Assembly (NCBI GenBank): GCA_963691705.1
Contig: OY829539.1
Span: 42,541,656-42,605,655 of the forward strand
Length of the DNA stretch: 64,000 bases
Direction: 5' to 3'
Origin: Viola odorata
Lineage: Eukaryota; Streptophyta; Magnoliopsida; Malpighiales; Violaceae
The position numbers and the translations under genes were made by a program. The notes under the pieces were generated by a model. That model did not search any database, was not told the origin of the DNA, and worked only from the letters and a program-made list of their open reading frames with translations. This document shows positions 32,210 to 43,708 of the stretch, piece after piece (position 1 is the stretch's first letter; every line of letters begins with the position of its first letter).

Positions 32210-32735
32210 TGATAACAATTGATGAAATGCCAAGGGTACGTTCGTCATCTCACCCGTGGACAAGGGCAGACCCCTGTAGACCTTGACTTACTCCGGCACC
32301 CGGTTGCCGCCCGCGATAAGCTGTGCACCCTGGGATAGTCGACATTAGCGGGGAGGGGGTCCCACATGGCGTCATCCTATCCCAGGAAGGCCGATAGCCT
32401 CACATAGGTGATACCTCACCAGCGATATCATGTCTGGGGACCCACATGATGTCACCCTGGTGACGTCATCCTGGGCGTTATCTCCCCTCAATAACGCCCC
32501 CCTGGGGTAACGCCTTCTCTTCTGCCTATAAATACCACCCCATTCTAGATCTAAAGTAGGAGCAAATTCTCTACTAAAATCTCTGCAGAATTTCATAGCC
32601 ATACTAACTTAAGCATCGGAGTGTATACGCTGGAGCCCCCCCTCCGGCGCTTTGCAGGTACCACGGACAGCAGCCACAGTGATTCCAGATAGCCATAATC
32701 CTTATTTCGCCCCCGCAGAAACTCGAATCTTATCA
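32210..32735 (+). repeat. 5' LTR of element B (526 bp)
   Basis: The LTR runs TGATAACAATTG to GAATCTTATCA. TATAAATA at 32527..32534 is the likely TATA box. A TGACGTCA palindrome (bZIP-type ACGT core) lies at 32461..32468, about 65 bp upstream. Confidence 0.95.
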
Positions 32736-32758
32736 AATTTGTGCTCTCGTTGAGAGCC
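32736..32758 (+). other. Primer-binding region of element B
   Basis: The sequence AATTTGTGCTCTCGTTGAGA follows the LTR. Element A has the better preserved TTGGTGCTTTCATTGAGAGC in the same place (minus strand, 50495..50516). This word is common after LTRs of plant Tat elements. The tRNA is not assigned here. Confidence 0.5.
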
Positions 32759-32820
32759 TTGGTTTAATTAAGTGAGCGTCCTTAATAGCCAAGCTCTGTT
32801 CTTCTGGGAATTTAAAGATT

Positions 32821-34530
32821 ATGGCTTCTGATTCTGATCCACCATTGACTCAGTCCTCTAGTCTTCCATTTGATACCTGCCGACGACTTTTTGCCTTCTC
32901 CACTTCAGATGCTCCCACCTCGGTGCAAGAAATTCCTTCAAGAATGTCAGATCTATCTCTCGCATAAGCAACGGGAGCGTTTATGTTACAGCCGAGTACT
33001 CCTTTGTCCCAAATAGCGGGGTCAAGTCATTTTCCTCCTCAGTCGGGGGGATCCGTGGTGGATAGCGCAAATAACCATTTCGCGAGCTCGATTTTAGCCC
33101 TTCGCGCTCAATTAAACCACTTAACAGAGTTGGCTAGTAGATATACACCTGCTGCTTCTGGGTCAGGCGTGGCATCTCAATTCATTTTCACTCCATCAAT
33201 CATTACAGAAAGACCACTATCTTCCCCGCTGCATGCGAATGTCTCATCAACGCTGCTGCCCACATTAAGTGCGCCAGTCAGTCTTGTACAGATTGCTCAT
33301 AGGACGGTGGAGCCGTACATACCAAAAGTACCTTTATTTCCTATTTCTCAAGAGGAGCGGCAATGGCGTGGGGAGGACAGAGGTCGTTGGGATGGAAGAA
33401 GAAATGAAAATAATAGAGATATGTCTCCCGTAGGGAGTGAAAGATCCAGCAGTAGGAGACAGCGAACTAGGTCACCAAAGAGTCGCAGTCTGGCTCCCAG
33501 GCGACATCATATCAGAGATCCGAGAGATCGTAGGTATTATTTGGAGGCATCCCCACCTCGGCAGGCGCGGGAAATCCTTGATGATACTTCGGGCCACCCT
33601 TTTAGCCAACGCATAAGGCGTCACAGGGTCTGTAGACACGTAAAGCTCCCCTCAGAATCCTATGATGGCACCAGAGATCCCATCTCTCACCTTAACAAGG
33701 TGAAGGATTTTGTGAAATTCCAAACCCACAATGATGCGGCTTTGTGTCAAATATTTGTAATGACCCTGTTAGGGGTCGTGCGTTTGTGGTTCGAAGGTCT
33801 TCCGGGCGGGTCTATTGACAGTTTCGCACAGCTGGAATCTAAATTCAGGAGTCGATTTAGCACTGCAGTCCCTATCAGGAAGTCAGCTGCTGCATTGTTC
33901 GACTTACACAGGAAACCTCAGGAATCTTTGAGGAGCTTCCTCCATTATTTCGACACTGAGATGTCGCTAACACTAGGTGTAACGGTTGATTTTGCCATTG
34001 AAGCCTTAAAGCGAAACTGTTGTTATGGAAAACTCAGAGAAGCTTTAATGGTTGACCCACCGGCGACTTTGGATGCGTTAAGGTTAAAAGCTCACAACTA
34101 TGCGAGGATGGAAGAAGAAGAAAATAGGGATATAATTTAGAACATGCCGCCCGCCATTCCTCCAGCCCCTAACGCCCTAATCCCAGCTACCTCGGAAGAT
34201 CGGTTCGTTGACGATTACGCTCAGCGAAAGGATCACATTCCCAAGACATTTAATCGGAGAAGAGGCAATCCCTCAAAGGGAAAATCTGGTGACCCCTCTG
34301 GCCAACGACAGAGTGATCCTCCTAAGGGACGAGTTTATGATTCAGATCCTCCTTCCTTCATTCTACCCCGAGCAGAAATACTGGCAATAGTGGAGCAGCG
34401 AAACCTGACCATCCGTTATCCTGCCCCTGTAAGACCGGGGGTAATCCTGGGACAAAGAGAAATACCTATTGCAAATTTCATAAAGCCAAAGGACACTCAA
34501 CTGAAGCATGCTGAGAACTCAAAGTGGCGA
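32821..34530 (+). pseudogene. B gag
   Basis: Gag begins MASDSDPPLTQSSSLPF at 32821, matching A gag (MDSDSDPALSQSSSLPF). A TAA at codon 49 (32965) and a TAG at 34138 interrupt one otherwise continuous frame. An Arg/Ser-rich stretch (about 33400..33560) precedes the capsid domain: HVKLPSESYDGTRDPISHL, QIFVMTLLGVVRLWFEGLP, SIDSFAQLESKFRSRF, ALFDLHRKPQESLRSFL and RLKAHNYARMEEEE. The nucleocapsid Cys/His motif near 34440..34520 (YCKFHKAKGHST) is in a shifted frame. Confidence 0.87.
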
Positions 34531-35305
34531 TAGAACGTCTAGTGGAGGAAGGCTATCTGGGGAATTTGCCATGAAAACACGAGAAGAAGCTAAAAGTAAC
34601 TCTACAAATAGAGTAGCTGATAGCAGGGCGGCACCATCCCGCCCCCCAGGCCATGACACCAGTCCTGCGGGAGAAGGCCGGGAAATGCTTACAATCGATG
34701 ATGAGGATGTCCCTATCATTAACATCATCGCGGGAGGCACGCCTTATCTGGATGAAACCGCACAGTTGATACCCGCTCTAGGGGATAAGCGAAAGCGGAC
34801 TGGCATGACAATAAAGAGTGAAGCGATAAGTGCCTTGGATCGTATGGTATTATCCTTTTCTAAAGAGGACGAGAAGGGTGTGGTGTATCCGCACAACGAC
34901 GCGTTAGTAATTACACCCATTATCGCTAACCATGGAGTTAGAAGAACTCTGGTTGACAATGGAAGTGTCGTAAACTTATTCTCGTTGGAAGCTTACAATC
35001 TCTTGAAGCGTTCAGATAGCGAGCTTACGCCCTGTAAAAAACCTATTATTGGGGTAGACGGAGTCCCCATCCCAGTGATTGGAGTGACTACCTTGCCCGT
35101 ATATTTCAAGGAAGATACCTCCAAACGGTCTGAGGAGCTTTTATTCTTGGTGGTGGATCTAAATCTGCCTTATAATGCTATATTGGGACGGCCATTCCTC
35201 AACCGTTTTGGAGCGACGATATCGCAAAAGCATCTAAAGCTGAAATACCCGTCCTGGGATGGTGTGGTCTCGATCCAAGGAAATCAGAAGTTAGCAGCTG
35301 AATGA
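34508..35305 (+). pseudogene. B protease
   Basis: The protease frame reads DEDVPIINIIAGGTPY, ALDRMVLSFSKEDEKG, HGVRRTLVDNGSVVNLFSLEAYN (active site DNGS), GVDGVPIPVIGVTTLPVYF, LLFLVVDLNLPYNAILGRPFLN and the conserved KYPSWDGVVSIQGNQKLAAE. A TGA at 35303, where A keeps Cys, separates it from RT. The frame then continues unchanged. Confidence 0.85.
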
Positions 35306-36850
35306 TATCTGCTTATGACTCAGAAGAGTTGTGACAGGTATGTGTGCGTGACGGTGGACCCATATGAGCAAAATGATGAAAAACGTACTCAGCCTGTAGA
35401 TAAAATGACTCATGTCCCAGTCAGTGGGGTAGACGGAGTCATATTTCTGGTTAGCGATAACCTCAACACAGAGGAAAAGCTGCAGTTGGTCCAACTGTTG
35501 AATAAATGCAAAGGAGAATTTGCATGGAAACCATCTAACATGCCCGGTATCTCACGGGAGGTGGCAGAACATCGACTCAATGTCAACCCTGATGCCAGAC
35601 CGGTCCAACAGAAACGACGTGCTTTCTCTGCTGAAAAGGCAAGGGCGGTCGAAAAAGAAGTTGATAAGCTTCTCGACGCTGGCTTTATTCGAGAAGTGCG
35701 ATATCCCACCTGGTTGGCTAACCCCGTTCTGGTCCCCAAGCCCAGCGGAGAATGGCGCATGTGCATCGATTTCAATGATTTGAATGATGCTTGCCCCAAA
35801 GACTGTTACCCACTCCCTCGGATTGATCAGTTAGTTGATCAGGCTGCCGGATAAGTATACTTAAGCTCGTTGGACGCCAATTCTGGGTACCATCAAATCC
35901 CCATGGCCAAGGAGGATGAAGAGAAAACTGCCTTCATCACTCCAAAGGCCACCTATTGCTATACGGCAATGCCTTTCGGGTTGAAAAATATTGGAGCCAC
36001 TTTCCAGCGAATGACGAATCAGGTCTTTGAAAAATAGATTGGGCGAAATGTCGAAGCATATGTCGATGATATACTAGTTAAAATTCAAAGCTTTGAAGAT
36101 CACTTATCCGATCTGGTTGAAGTATTCAAAGTAATGAAGCAATATCAGATGAAGCTGAACCCTCGAAAGTGCATGTTCGCCTTTCAAACGGGCAAATTTT
36201 TGGGATATGTGGTCAGCCAAAAGGGCATTCAGCTCAACCCGTCAAAGGTCCAGGCTATACAAGACATGATATCTCCTCAGACTATAAAAGAGGTACAAAA
36301 GCTAACCGGACGCGTTATCGCTCTGAGACGGTTTATTTCTAAGCAAGGAGAGAGGTGTCTCCCTTTCTTCAAAGTTATACGTAAGAAAGCCGCTTTCAGA
36401 TGGACGGCAGAGTGCGAAGAAGCATTTGCAAGCTTGAAAGCTTACCTATCGTCTGACTTGGTATTGACAAGACCAGAACCTGGCGATGTCCTATACTTAT
36501 ACCTTGGGGTTGCTGACGAAGTGGTCAGTGCGGTCCTTGTGCGAGACAACGATCGCAGGCACCGTCCGGTGTACTTTGTAAGTCACATCCTGAAAGATGT
36601 CGAGCTCAGATTCGCTCGTATTGAGAAAATTGCGTTAGCATTGATACAAGCCACACGGAAGATGAGCCGATACTTTCAAGCTCATACTGTCGTTGTGCTA
36701 ACAGACCAACCTCTGAAAAGGATCTTTCGAAAACCTGAATCCTCGGGGAGGATGTTAATCTGGGCTCTTGAACTTGAACAATATGCGTTGCATTACCAAT
36801 CCCGACCGTCTGTGAAGGCTCAAATCTTGGCGGACTTTATCGCGGAATGC
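35306..36850 (+). pseudogene. B reverse transcriptase and first RNase H
   Basis: This continues the protease frame. It shows CKGEFAWKPSNMPGI, EHRLNVNPDARPVQQKRR, IREVRYPTWLANPVLVPKP, WRMCIDFNDLNDACPKD, YHQIPMAKEDEEKTAF, AMPFGLKNIGATFQRM and the catalytic AYVDDILV, then FLGYVVSQKGIQLNPSK, and RNase H with LYLGVADEVVSAVLV and RPVYFVSHILKDVELRF. Only two in-frame stops interrupt it: TAA at 35852 and TAG at 36035 (a Gln codon in A). The first RNase H Asp is replaced by Gly (YLGVAD against YLDVAD in A). Confidence 0.9.
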
Positions 36851-38013
36851 ACTTTCACGCCGGATCCTCTAACAGAATTGACTGAAAAGGAAAAAGAAGA
36901 ATTGAAACTTCCCTTCCCTGAGACCTACACCGACCTGTGGGTTATCCACATGGATGGCGCCAAAAATCAAGAGCTGGCCGGGGCCGGAATTTTCATGAGT
37001 GGACCTCACGGCATCCATGTGCGATATGCCATCCGAATCCTGCAGCCGTTATCCAACAACACCGCAGAATATGAAGCGCTATTAGCCGGGCTCAGGATAG
37101 GAAAGAGTATTTCAATCAAGGGAATACACGACTCTGGGAGGTTGGGAGACTTACGGCTGAAAGTCTACGGAGACTCCAAGTTGATAATAGACCAAGTGCT
37201 GGGACACTCTCAAGCTAGAGAGCCCATCATGGTACAATACCTTGCCAAAGTGAAGCACGAGTTGATAGAAATAAAGAAATGTGGCATACAGGTCAGCTTC
37301 GAGCACATTCCTCGAGAGGATAACGTTGAGGCTGACAATCTCGCTAAACTCGCGGCAAGTCCAGAGGTGTCCATACCAAAGGGGGTGTACTACAGGGAGA
37401 TACCCGTACCCTCCTTCATGGAAGAACAAGCGACTCTGTGTGTGGAAGAAAGTAACAATGACTGGAGAATTCCCGTCATAAAGTACTTGAAACATGATGA
37501 ACTTCCAGCGGATAACGCTGAGAAGAAGAAAGTGCTAAAGCAAGCGGCACGGTGCACATACTTTAATGGGGAACTGCTACGGAGGTGTTTCTCTCATCCA
37601 GCCGCGAGATGCATAACAGAACAAGAGGGTCTTCATACCCTCCGCGAAATCCATGAGGGAATTTGTGGCATGCACGCATCCGGTGGAACCATGGCTGCGC
37701 AGGTCTTTCGATCGGGGTTCTACTGGCCCACCATTCGGAGAGACTGTCATGATTATGTGCGAACTTGCCAAAAGTGTCAGGAATTCTCCAAGATTCCTCC
37801 TTGTCCGGCAACCCGCTACACAAATCCGCAATCCGCTGGACAAATCCACGATATTATCGCTCCTTGTCCTTTTGCGAAATGGGGAATTGATATCCTTGGA
37901 CCATTCCCAAAGGCAAGATCGCAACTAGTGTCAGGACCATTCCCAGTGGACTACTTCACCAAATGGGCAGAAGCTGAGGCGGTTGCTAACATCACAACAG
38001 AAAAAATCTGGCG
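36851..38013 (+). pseudogene. B archaeal-type RNase H and integrase N-terminus
   Basis: The Tat-specific second RNase H shows HMDGAKNQELAGAGIF, NTAEYEALLAGLRIG, VYGDSKLIIDQVLG and HIPREDNVEADNLAKLA, with all four acidic residues present. The integrase zinc finger follows (HEGICGMHASGG...CQKCQEF), then the first catalytic Asp (FAKWGIDILGPFP) and YFTKWAEAEAVANITTEKIW. The frame then enters hAT-like DNA. A 9-residue local duplication (TRYTNPQSAGQI) is inserted after the zinc finger compared with A. Confidence 0.87.
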
Positions 38014-39060
38014 AAATGAGATATTTAAGATTATGATATTATTATGATAATGAGATATTCTTTCCACTGCATGCATATTTCTAATCGGAATATTAGAAGT
38101 ACTGGATTGAAATGTAGTACTTTAATTAATTTAAAATGACATGCATATAATTATGGCGATAATTATATATTAATCTATGTAAGGGGTGGGCATCGGTTGG
38201 TAGTTCGGTATACCGACCGAAATATTTCGGTATTCAGTATACCGAATGACCAAAAATAATTACCATACCGTACCGAACTAAATTTCGGTACCGTACTGAA
38301 ATACCGAGTTTAATTCGGTACGGTATTTCGATATACCGAAATACCAAACTTAATTCTTCATGAGTTAATAAAATGCAAAAGAATTTATAAAATTAAAATC
38401 AGCATATATATATATATATTGCAACAGTAAAAAAGAAACAGTGGAGTAATGCATACTCCTTAATAATGCAACAGTGGAGTATGCATGCAGTGGTCAACAC
38501 TAGATTAATCTAGTGTTGTACATTAGTTTTAAATTAATAACTAGCATAAATAATTTATAAATTAATAACTAGGAGTACTATGTTAATTTAATCATTCAAT
38601 TTATTTATACAATAAAAATAAAATAATTAAATTTTACTTTTATTATTATTTGATATTTATTCTATTTATTATATATATATAATTTTAAATTATTTATTTT
38701 AATAAAATAAAATTTGAGCCTAAACGATAAAACCCGAGCCTAAATAATAAAACCCGAGCCTAAATGGTCAAACCCGAGTCTAAACGATCAAATCTGAACC
38801 TAAATGGTCAAACTCGACTCTAAATGATCAAACCCGAACCTAAATGGTGAAACATAGTATTTTAAATTTTACTTAATAAAAATTATATTTATTGAGTAAG
38901 TATAATTTAAATGGGTGTAAATGGGTATAAATGGGGGGGTATAATTTAAATGGGTATGGGTACCCATTTAAAAAATTATATGGGTAATAAATGGGTATGA
39001 TACCCATACCCATTTAATCCTTACCCATACCCACCCATACCCACCCATTTGCCACCCCTA
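38014..39060 (+). mobile_element. hAT-like composite insertion in B integrase
   Basis: About 1.05 kb of AT-rich DNA replaces about 55 integrase codons. It has two hAT-like termini: TAAGGGGTGGGCATCGG at 38180 on the + strand, and TAGGGGTGGCAAATGGG on the minus strand ending at 39060. Behind the first are TTCGGTATACCGAA-type palindromes (38200..38345). Behind the second are AATGGGTATGGGTACCCATT-type palindromes (38910..39050). These are hallmarks of two different plant hAT MITE groups. No 8-bp duplication links the outer ends. No transposase is encoded. Confidence 0.65.
38706..38850 (+). repeat. 20-bp minisatellite within the hAT-like insertion
   Basis: About seven diverged copies of AAACCCGAGCCTAAATGGTC in tandem. 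Confidence 0.8.
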
Positions 39061-39640
39061 CCGCAGACCAATGGTCAGGCTGAGGTGACAAACCGAGCCA
39101 TCCTGAATGGTGTTAAGAAGAACCTGGAAGGATCTAAGAAGAAGTGGGCAGATGAACTGTCGTATGTGATGTGGGCATATCGCATGACCGCGAAAACCAG
39201 TACAGGAGAGACACCATTCGCACTGGCTTTCGGCACTGAGGCCGTTACGCCCGTGGAGATTGGTACTGTGAGCTTACGGGTAGCTTACTTCAGAGAAGAG
39301 TTGAATGAGGAAAGGTTGCGTGCGAATCTTGACGCACTGCCTGAATTATAAGAGGAAGCTCTTTTGAAGATGATGCACTATAAGCAAAAGATGGCGCGTT
39401 ATCATAACAGGCGCGTCAAGGAACGAATCCTAAAAGAAGGTGATCTAGTACTCAGGGATCAGTGAGCCACTGGTCAATGCCGGGGAAAGCTCAGTCCAAA
39501 CTGGGAAGGGTCATACCGCGTTACCCGTATCATTGGGAAAGGAGCGTGCCATCGGGAAACACTAGACGGTACCCCCTTATCTAACACCTGGAATATCGCT
39601 CGTTTAAAACTATATCATACTAGATCCTGATTTATCTCTG
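39061..39640 (+). pseudogene. B integrase C-terminus
   Basis: The sequence resumes at PQTNGQAEVTNRAIL (catalytic Glu) and continues with WADELSYVMWAYRMTAKTS, TPFALAFGTEAVTPVEIG, LRVAYFREELNEERLRANLDALPE and, after a TAA at about 39350, KMARYHNRRVKERILKEGDLVLRD and LSPNWEGSYRVTRIIGKGA. The middle of the catalytic core (the SDNGTQFTS block) is gone, so the protein could not have been functional after the hAT-like event. Confidence 0.85.
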
Positions 39641-39744
39641 CACCTTTTACTAACACCAGCCTTGACCTGTACTAACGCTCGAGTAATAAGCTTTCTTGTG
39701 TTTTGTAGCTGCGTATAGGCGTGCAGATGGATAATAAAAGAAAA

Positions 39745-40330
39745 GTGCTGGGAGTGAAAAGTCCTATCCTTGCGATGGTCGGTCCTGATCCACCGACTCG
39801 TTAAGTGAGGGCATGCCCTGACACACTCAAAATTTGGCGTTAGGAGTGAAAATTCCTATCCTTGCGATAGTTGGTCCTGATCCACCGACTCGCTAAGTGA
39901 GGGCACACCCTGACGTATTGGATATTTAACGTTGGGAGTGAGAAATCCTATCCTTGTGATTGCCCTGTGTGTGGCCATAAGATGAGGCACATCCCGACAC
40001 CCCTGGGAGTGAAAAGTCCTATCCTCGTGATGGTTGGTCTGGATCCACTGACTCACTGAGTGAGGGCACGCCCTGGCATTTTCGAAGGTGACAAAGCCTA
40101 ATCCTTAGGACAACCGTTCTCGTGGAGACGGTTCGTTAAGGAGGGGCACACCCTAGGAAGATACTAACTCCGTCTTGGAAGTAAAAATCCTACCTTGGCG
40201 GCAGGGCTAATATAAACGGCTCGCTAAGAGAGGGTACAATTCCAAGACGCGAGGATAACGTCGAAAGTGAAAAATCCTAACCTGGTGACGGCCTGTCCTG
40301 ACTAGATGGCTCACTATGAAGAGGCACTTT
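39745..40330 (+). repeat. Tandem-repeat block between pol and antisense genes of B
   Basis: GGGAGTGAAAAGTCCTATCC and variants recur at 39750, 39842, 39934 and 40004, then more weakly near 40088, 40188 and 40268. They alternate with AGTGAGGGCACGCCCTGA. It is the counterpart of the A block at 27690..28095 in the same sense of the element. Confidence 0.85.
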
Positions 40331-40882
40331 CCGGCCAAACATGGTAGCCTGGAAAGGCGAAGAATCGTGAAATCCCAGCGAGTAACCAGATGTGGAATCC
40401 CTGGTGAAGTGAGCTGGTTGAGAAAGCGATAATAAGTGACACCTGTGCCCTAGAATGGCGGCAGATCAGCCCTATGGGAAATTCATGTCTATTATCGCAT
40501 ATCTCTTACTGACAAAAATTAATTGAGAATGTGAAGGATATCTCTGAATGGCGGAGATCGTGATGTCCGACGCGGCGAAAGAGTTGCATAACTCAATAGG
40601 GCCTAAAAACCTACTTGTTATTTTTCTTGATCAAGGAAAGAAGAATGCTTCTTTAAGAAATGACTTCCTTGGTGCGGTCAAGCGGTGGCTAGGTTGAACC
40701 TGATAACAAGAGTGCAACAGCCGCGCGGGAAAAAATTGAAAAAAAAAAAAACACAGCAATAACAGAAGCTGATATCATTGAGCATCGTCGTTCAAAAACC
40801 CGTAAAAGGTCATAAAATATAAAGGATAACAAAAAGAGACAACGCTCTATCCTCACAAAATGAAAAGGCGATAAGGCCCTAC
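40331..40882 (+). other. Spacer before antisense gene d of B
   Basis: No reading frame or clear repeat is supported. An A-rich run lies at 40739..40750. This is the region where the convergent pol and gene d transcripts would end. Confidence 0.4.
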
Positions 40883-43361
40883 CTACGGCTGGTCGTCCAA
40901 AATCTCTTGCTCCGGGTAGCCTTTTGATCTAGCCAAGCGGAAGCCCTCGTCATTAAGATCGGAAGATCTCTCAAAAAAGGCGTTAGAGATAGCCTCACCA
41001 TCGTAAAGTCCCTCCCCGTGAACCTCCACAAAGCAATCGGCCATGATGGAAACGCTCTCCTCAATATACCAGCGTCTCTTGATAGTTGATTCCGCCTCAA
41101 GCGTCATTTTCTCTTCTATCAAAGCTGCTCTTTCTCCCGTCAAGGCCGTTTTCTCCTCCTCAAGAGCGGCAGCCTTTGACTGTTCAGTTATCAGAGTAGC
41201 GTTAGAAGCGGTCAATTGTTCCTTTGCAGTGGCTAATTGTTCCTTTGCCTCCCTTGCCTCCTTTTTAGCTGCCTCTAGATCCGCCATATATCTGTCTCGC
41301 TCTTCTGATAGTCGCTGTTTCTCCTCTTGTTCTTGAGAAAGCTTGGCTATAGAAGCGGCTAGGTCAGTCGCCTTTTGTGACATGCGCTCAGCATAAAGAT
41401 GAGATTGGAGGAACCCAGATAAAAGTGTGGAGCGCAGCATGTTGGCTTGCTCTTTGTCTCCAATAGCAGCAAAAGTGCTTCGTTCTTCAGGAGAAGTTAA
41501 CATGTGTGCAGCCAAGAACGACGCAGTGATGGTAGAGTTATCGCCCCGCATGGCTGCAATTCCTGAGCTGCGAAACGTAGTCATGTCCACCTGATGAGTG
41601 ATAGGCCCAACGGCGTTATGTGAGCTCACATCGGCCATAAGATTGGACACTATCGTCCCCTCCCCAAAATGCCTAAGTGTGGAAGCAGCGGAAGGAACAA
41701 AAACCATAGTAGCGGGAGAAGGAGGTTGGTTGGAAGAAGAACCTCCCTGAGGCATGAATGTTTCATTAGGACGAATAGAGGCGACACCCCCTTGAAACGT
41801 GGCTTGAGCCTGATAAGAAGAAAATTCCGACAGCTCGTCGGGGTAGACTGTGGTGTTAGAAGAAAAGTGAGGCATCTCTGAACCAAATGGAGGCGGAGAA
41901 GTCTCGAAAGGTGGAGGCATGGCCGCGTTCTAAAAAATGCTACCAATCTGACCCAAGGGAGGAGTGGAAGAGTCAAGAACAGCTTGGGGCCTCTCCCCGA
42001 CATCAACCTGACTCGAGGACAAACTTGCACCTGTTCCCGTGGACTTTTGTTTCTTCCTCGGACGACCCAGAATACGCCTCACGTCCATGTTGCCTCATGA
42101 TGACAAAGGCGGGGAAGTACCAGAAGTATCCAACAAAAAAAAACAAAAAAAAAAAAAATGGGGGGGGAGCAATTAACAACAAATAAATTACAAGCAAACA
42201 TTGAAAAATGATGCGAAAGATATCGGGGGAAGTATCAATTACCATCCCAGCGGTAGGCGCTTCCAAAGAGCCGACCACGTCAGAAGAGGGTAGAATCGGT
42301 GACTGGAGGGAGGCAACGCTCTGGGTCTTCTTTTTCTTTTTTCCTTTGGCGGAAACTCTGCGAGCGGATGGTCGAGGCGAAAGAATAGCGACTGAATTGA
42401 TAGGAACACCAACTGGAATGGTATCGGTTTCCTTCTCAACAAATGCAGAAGATGTTTGCGGAGGAACCGAAGCGGCAGCTGATGTGGTGGCGATATTGAC
42501 AGCCGCGGCCGTTTCCCTACCACGAAGTCTCTTCCGGCGCCTCCTGACGCTCTCCGGAACGTAATCCGGATCAGTTACTGCAAAAGCACAAGACAGCGTC
42601 AGCGTTAGTACCAATGATGGAAATCAAAGATTGACGCGATACTCACATCTAACGCAGTCTTTGATATCGGTCCCGCAAGCCAGAAGGCGGGTGTGAACGC
42701 TGATGTCCAGACTGAGCAACTTGTCAAACCAGCCTTGTTCCGTTTCATCAAGAGCCACACGGCGCCAAGCCCTATCCTTGACGCTTTGGTTGAAACCAGA
42801 CCGCCACCATGGCTCCGGAAGATCAGGGGTTTCAACCACAAAAAATTGCTCTTTCCATTTATCAATGGAAGACTCCAGATGAAGGAGTTTCCAGGTGAAG
42901 TTTTTGAGCGAATCGTCATTATAATGGGGTGATATCGCTATCACACCCTGACGGTTATACATCTTAAACAGAGATTTGAGTAATGCAAGGGAAAGAGATG
43001 TAATTCCGTTGTACTTGCAGAGTTCTAAAAAAGCATAAATGCCACAGTAGGCATTCGGAGCCAGTTGAACAGGATTCAAATCCAGAGAGGTAAGTAACTC
43101 TTGGATAAATGGGTCAACCGGAAACCGAAAACCATAATGGAACATCTGGGCATACAGGATTCTACGATTACCGGTTAGAACGCTATTCAAGCGTAAAGAT
43201 GCAGGGGCGACAATAGCCTTGAAACCCTCAGGGAGGGTAGCCCCATAATCAGACAGATGTTTATCAAGAATGGCAGAAGAAGTAATAGTACTGGCTATGG
43301 TCTCTATTTTTTCTTCATCACGCGATTTAGACCCAGAAGCATGAGTTTTTCTTTTTGTCAT
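40883..43361 (-). pseudogene. Antisense gene d of B, PF04195-like domain plus coiled coil, spliced
   Basis: Exon 1 runs from ATG 43361 (MTKRKTHASGSKS) to 42647 without a stop and holds the whole PF04195-like domain: YGATLPEGFKAIVAPASLRLNS, MFHYGFRFPVDPFIQELL, LAPNAYCGIYAFLELCKYNG, IAISPHYNDDSL and EPWWRSGFNQSVKD. A 69-nt phase-1 intron (42646..42578) leads to exon 2 (TDPDYVPESVRRRRKRLRGRE), then an Ala/Ser/Pro-rich part. A second intron is likely near 42235..42085. The last exon has a TAG near 41930, then is open to 40883, with an Ala/Glu/Lys coiled coil (about 100 residues) and a conserved tail. It is the best preserved gene of this type in the window. Confidence 0.8.
42578..42646 (-). other. 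Intron 1 of gene d in B
   Basis: GTGAGTATCGCG to TGCTTTTGCAG, 69 nt, phase 1, joining CVR to TDPDY in frame. It has the same position and phase as in A gene d and in both gene c copies. Confidence 0.75.
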
Positions 43362-43466
43362 GGTGGGAAAAGAAAACAAAGAAATGAAGAAGATGGTAAA
43401 GGGAAATGAGAAGTACCTTTTAGGAAGAAAATCAAAGTACCCAGGGAATGAATGCCAGAAACGCAA

Positions 43467-43708
43467 AACGATTCAAGAAGATGTAGAGAAACAGATTATC
43501 GAAAGTGGAAAAAAGAGATAGAGTGATGGGTTTTATAACCCTAAGAGGCTAAAGGCATGACTGCTGGAACAGTCGCTACGCGCGTGACAGACGTGAGTAA
43601 TGAGTACAACCCTAGAAAGACGAGAAGACGTTTTGATCCTGTTAAATCACGCTAGCCCTAGCGTCCCGATGAGCAGACACGTGTCTTCGAATCATCATGA
43701 TCCTTCAA
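43467..43708 (-). promoter_or_regulatory. Gene d promoter region of B
   Basis: This is the upstream region of the minus-strand gene d. It shares with A the CACGTGTC-type segment (near 43680) and the position between the gene c end and the gene d start. No clear TATA box was fixed. Confidence 0.35.

Noticed and set aside
38200..38345. GGTATACC palindromes of the hAT-like insert as relatives of the LTR palindromes
   Set aside because: Only the 8-bp symmetric core is shared. The flanks are those usual for hAT subterminal regions, so chance is the better explanation.
40883..43361. Gene d considered as a host gene captured by the element
   Set aside because: The same gene is found at the same place in A and B with a paralogue next to it, so it is an element gene. 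An ancient capture remains possible but is not shown.
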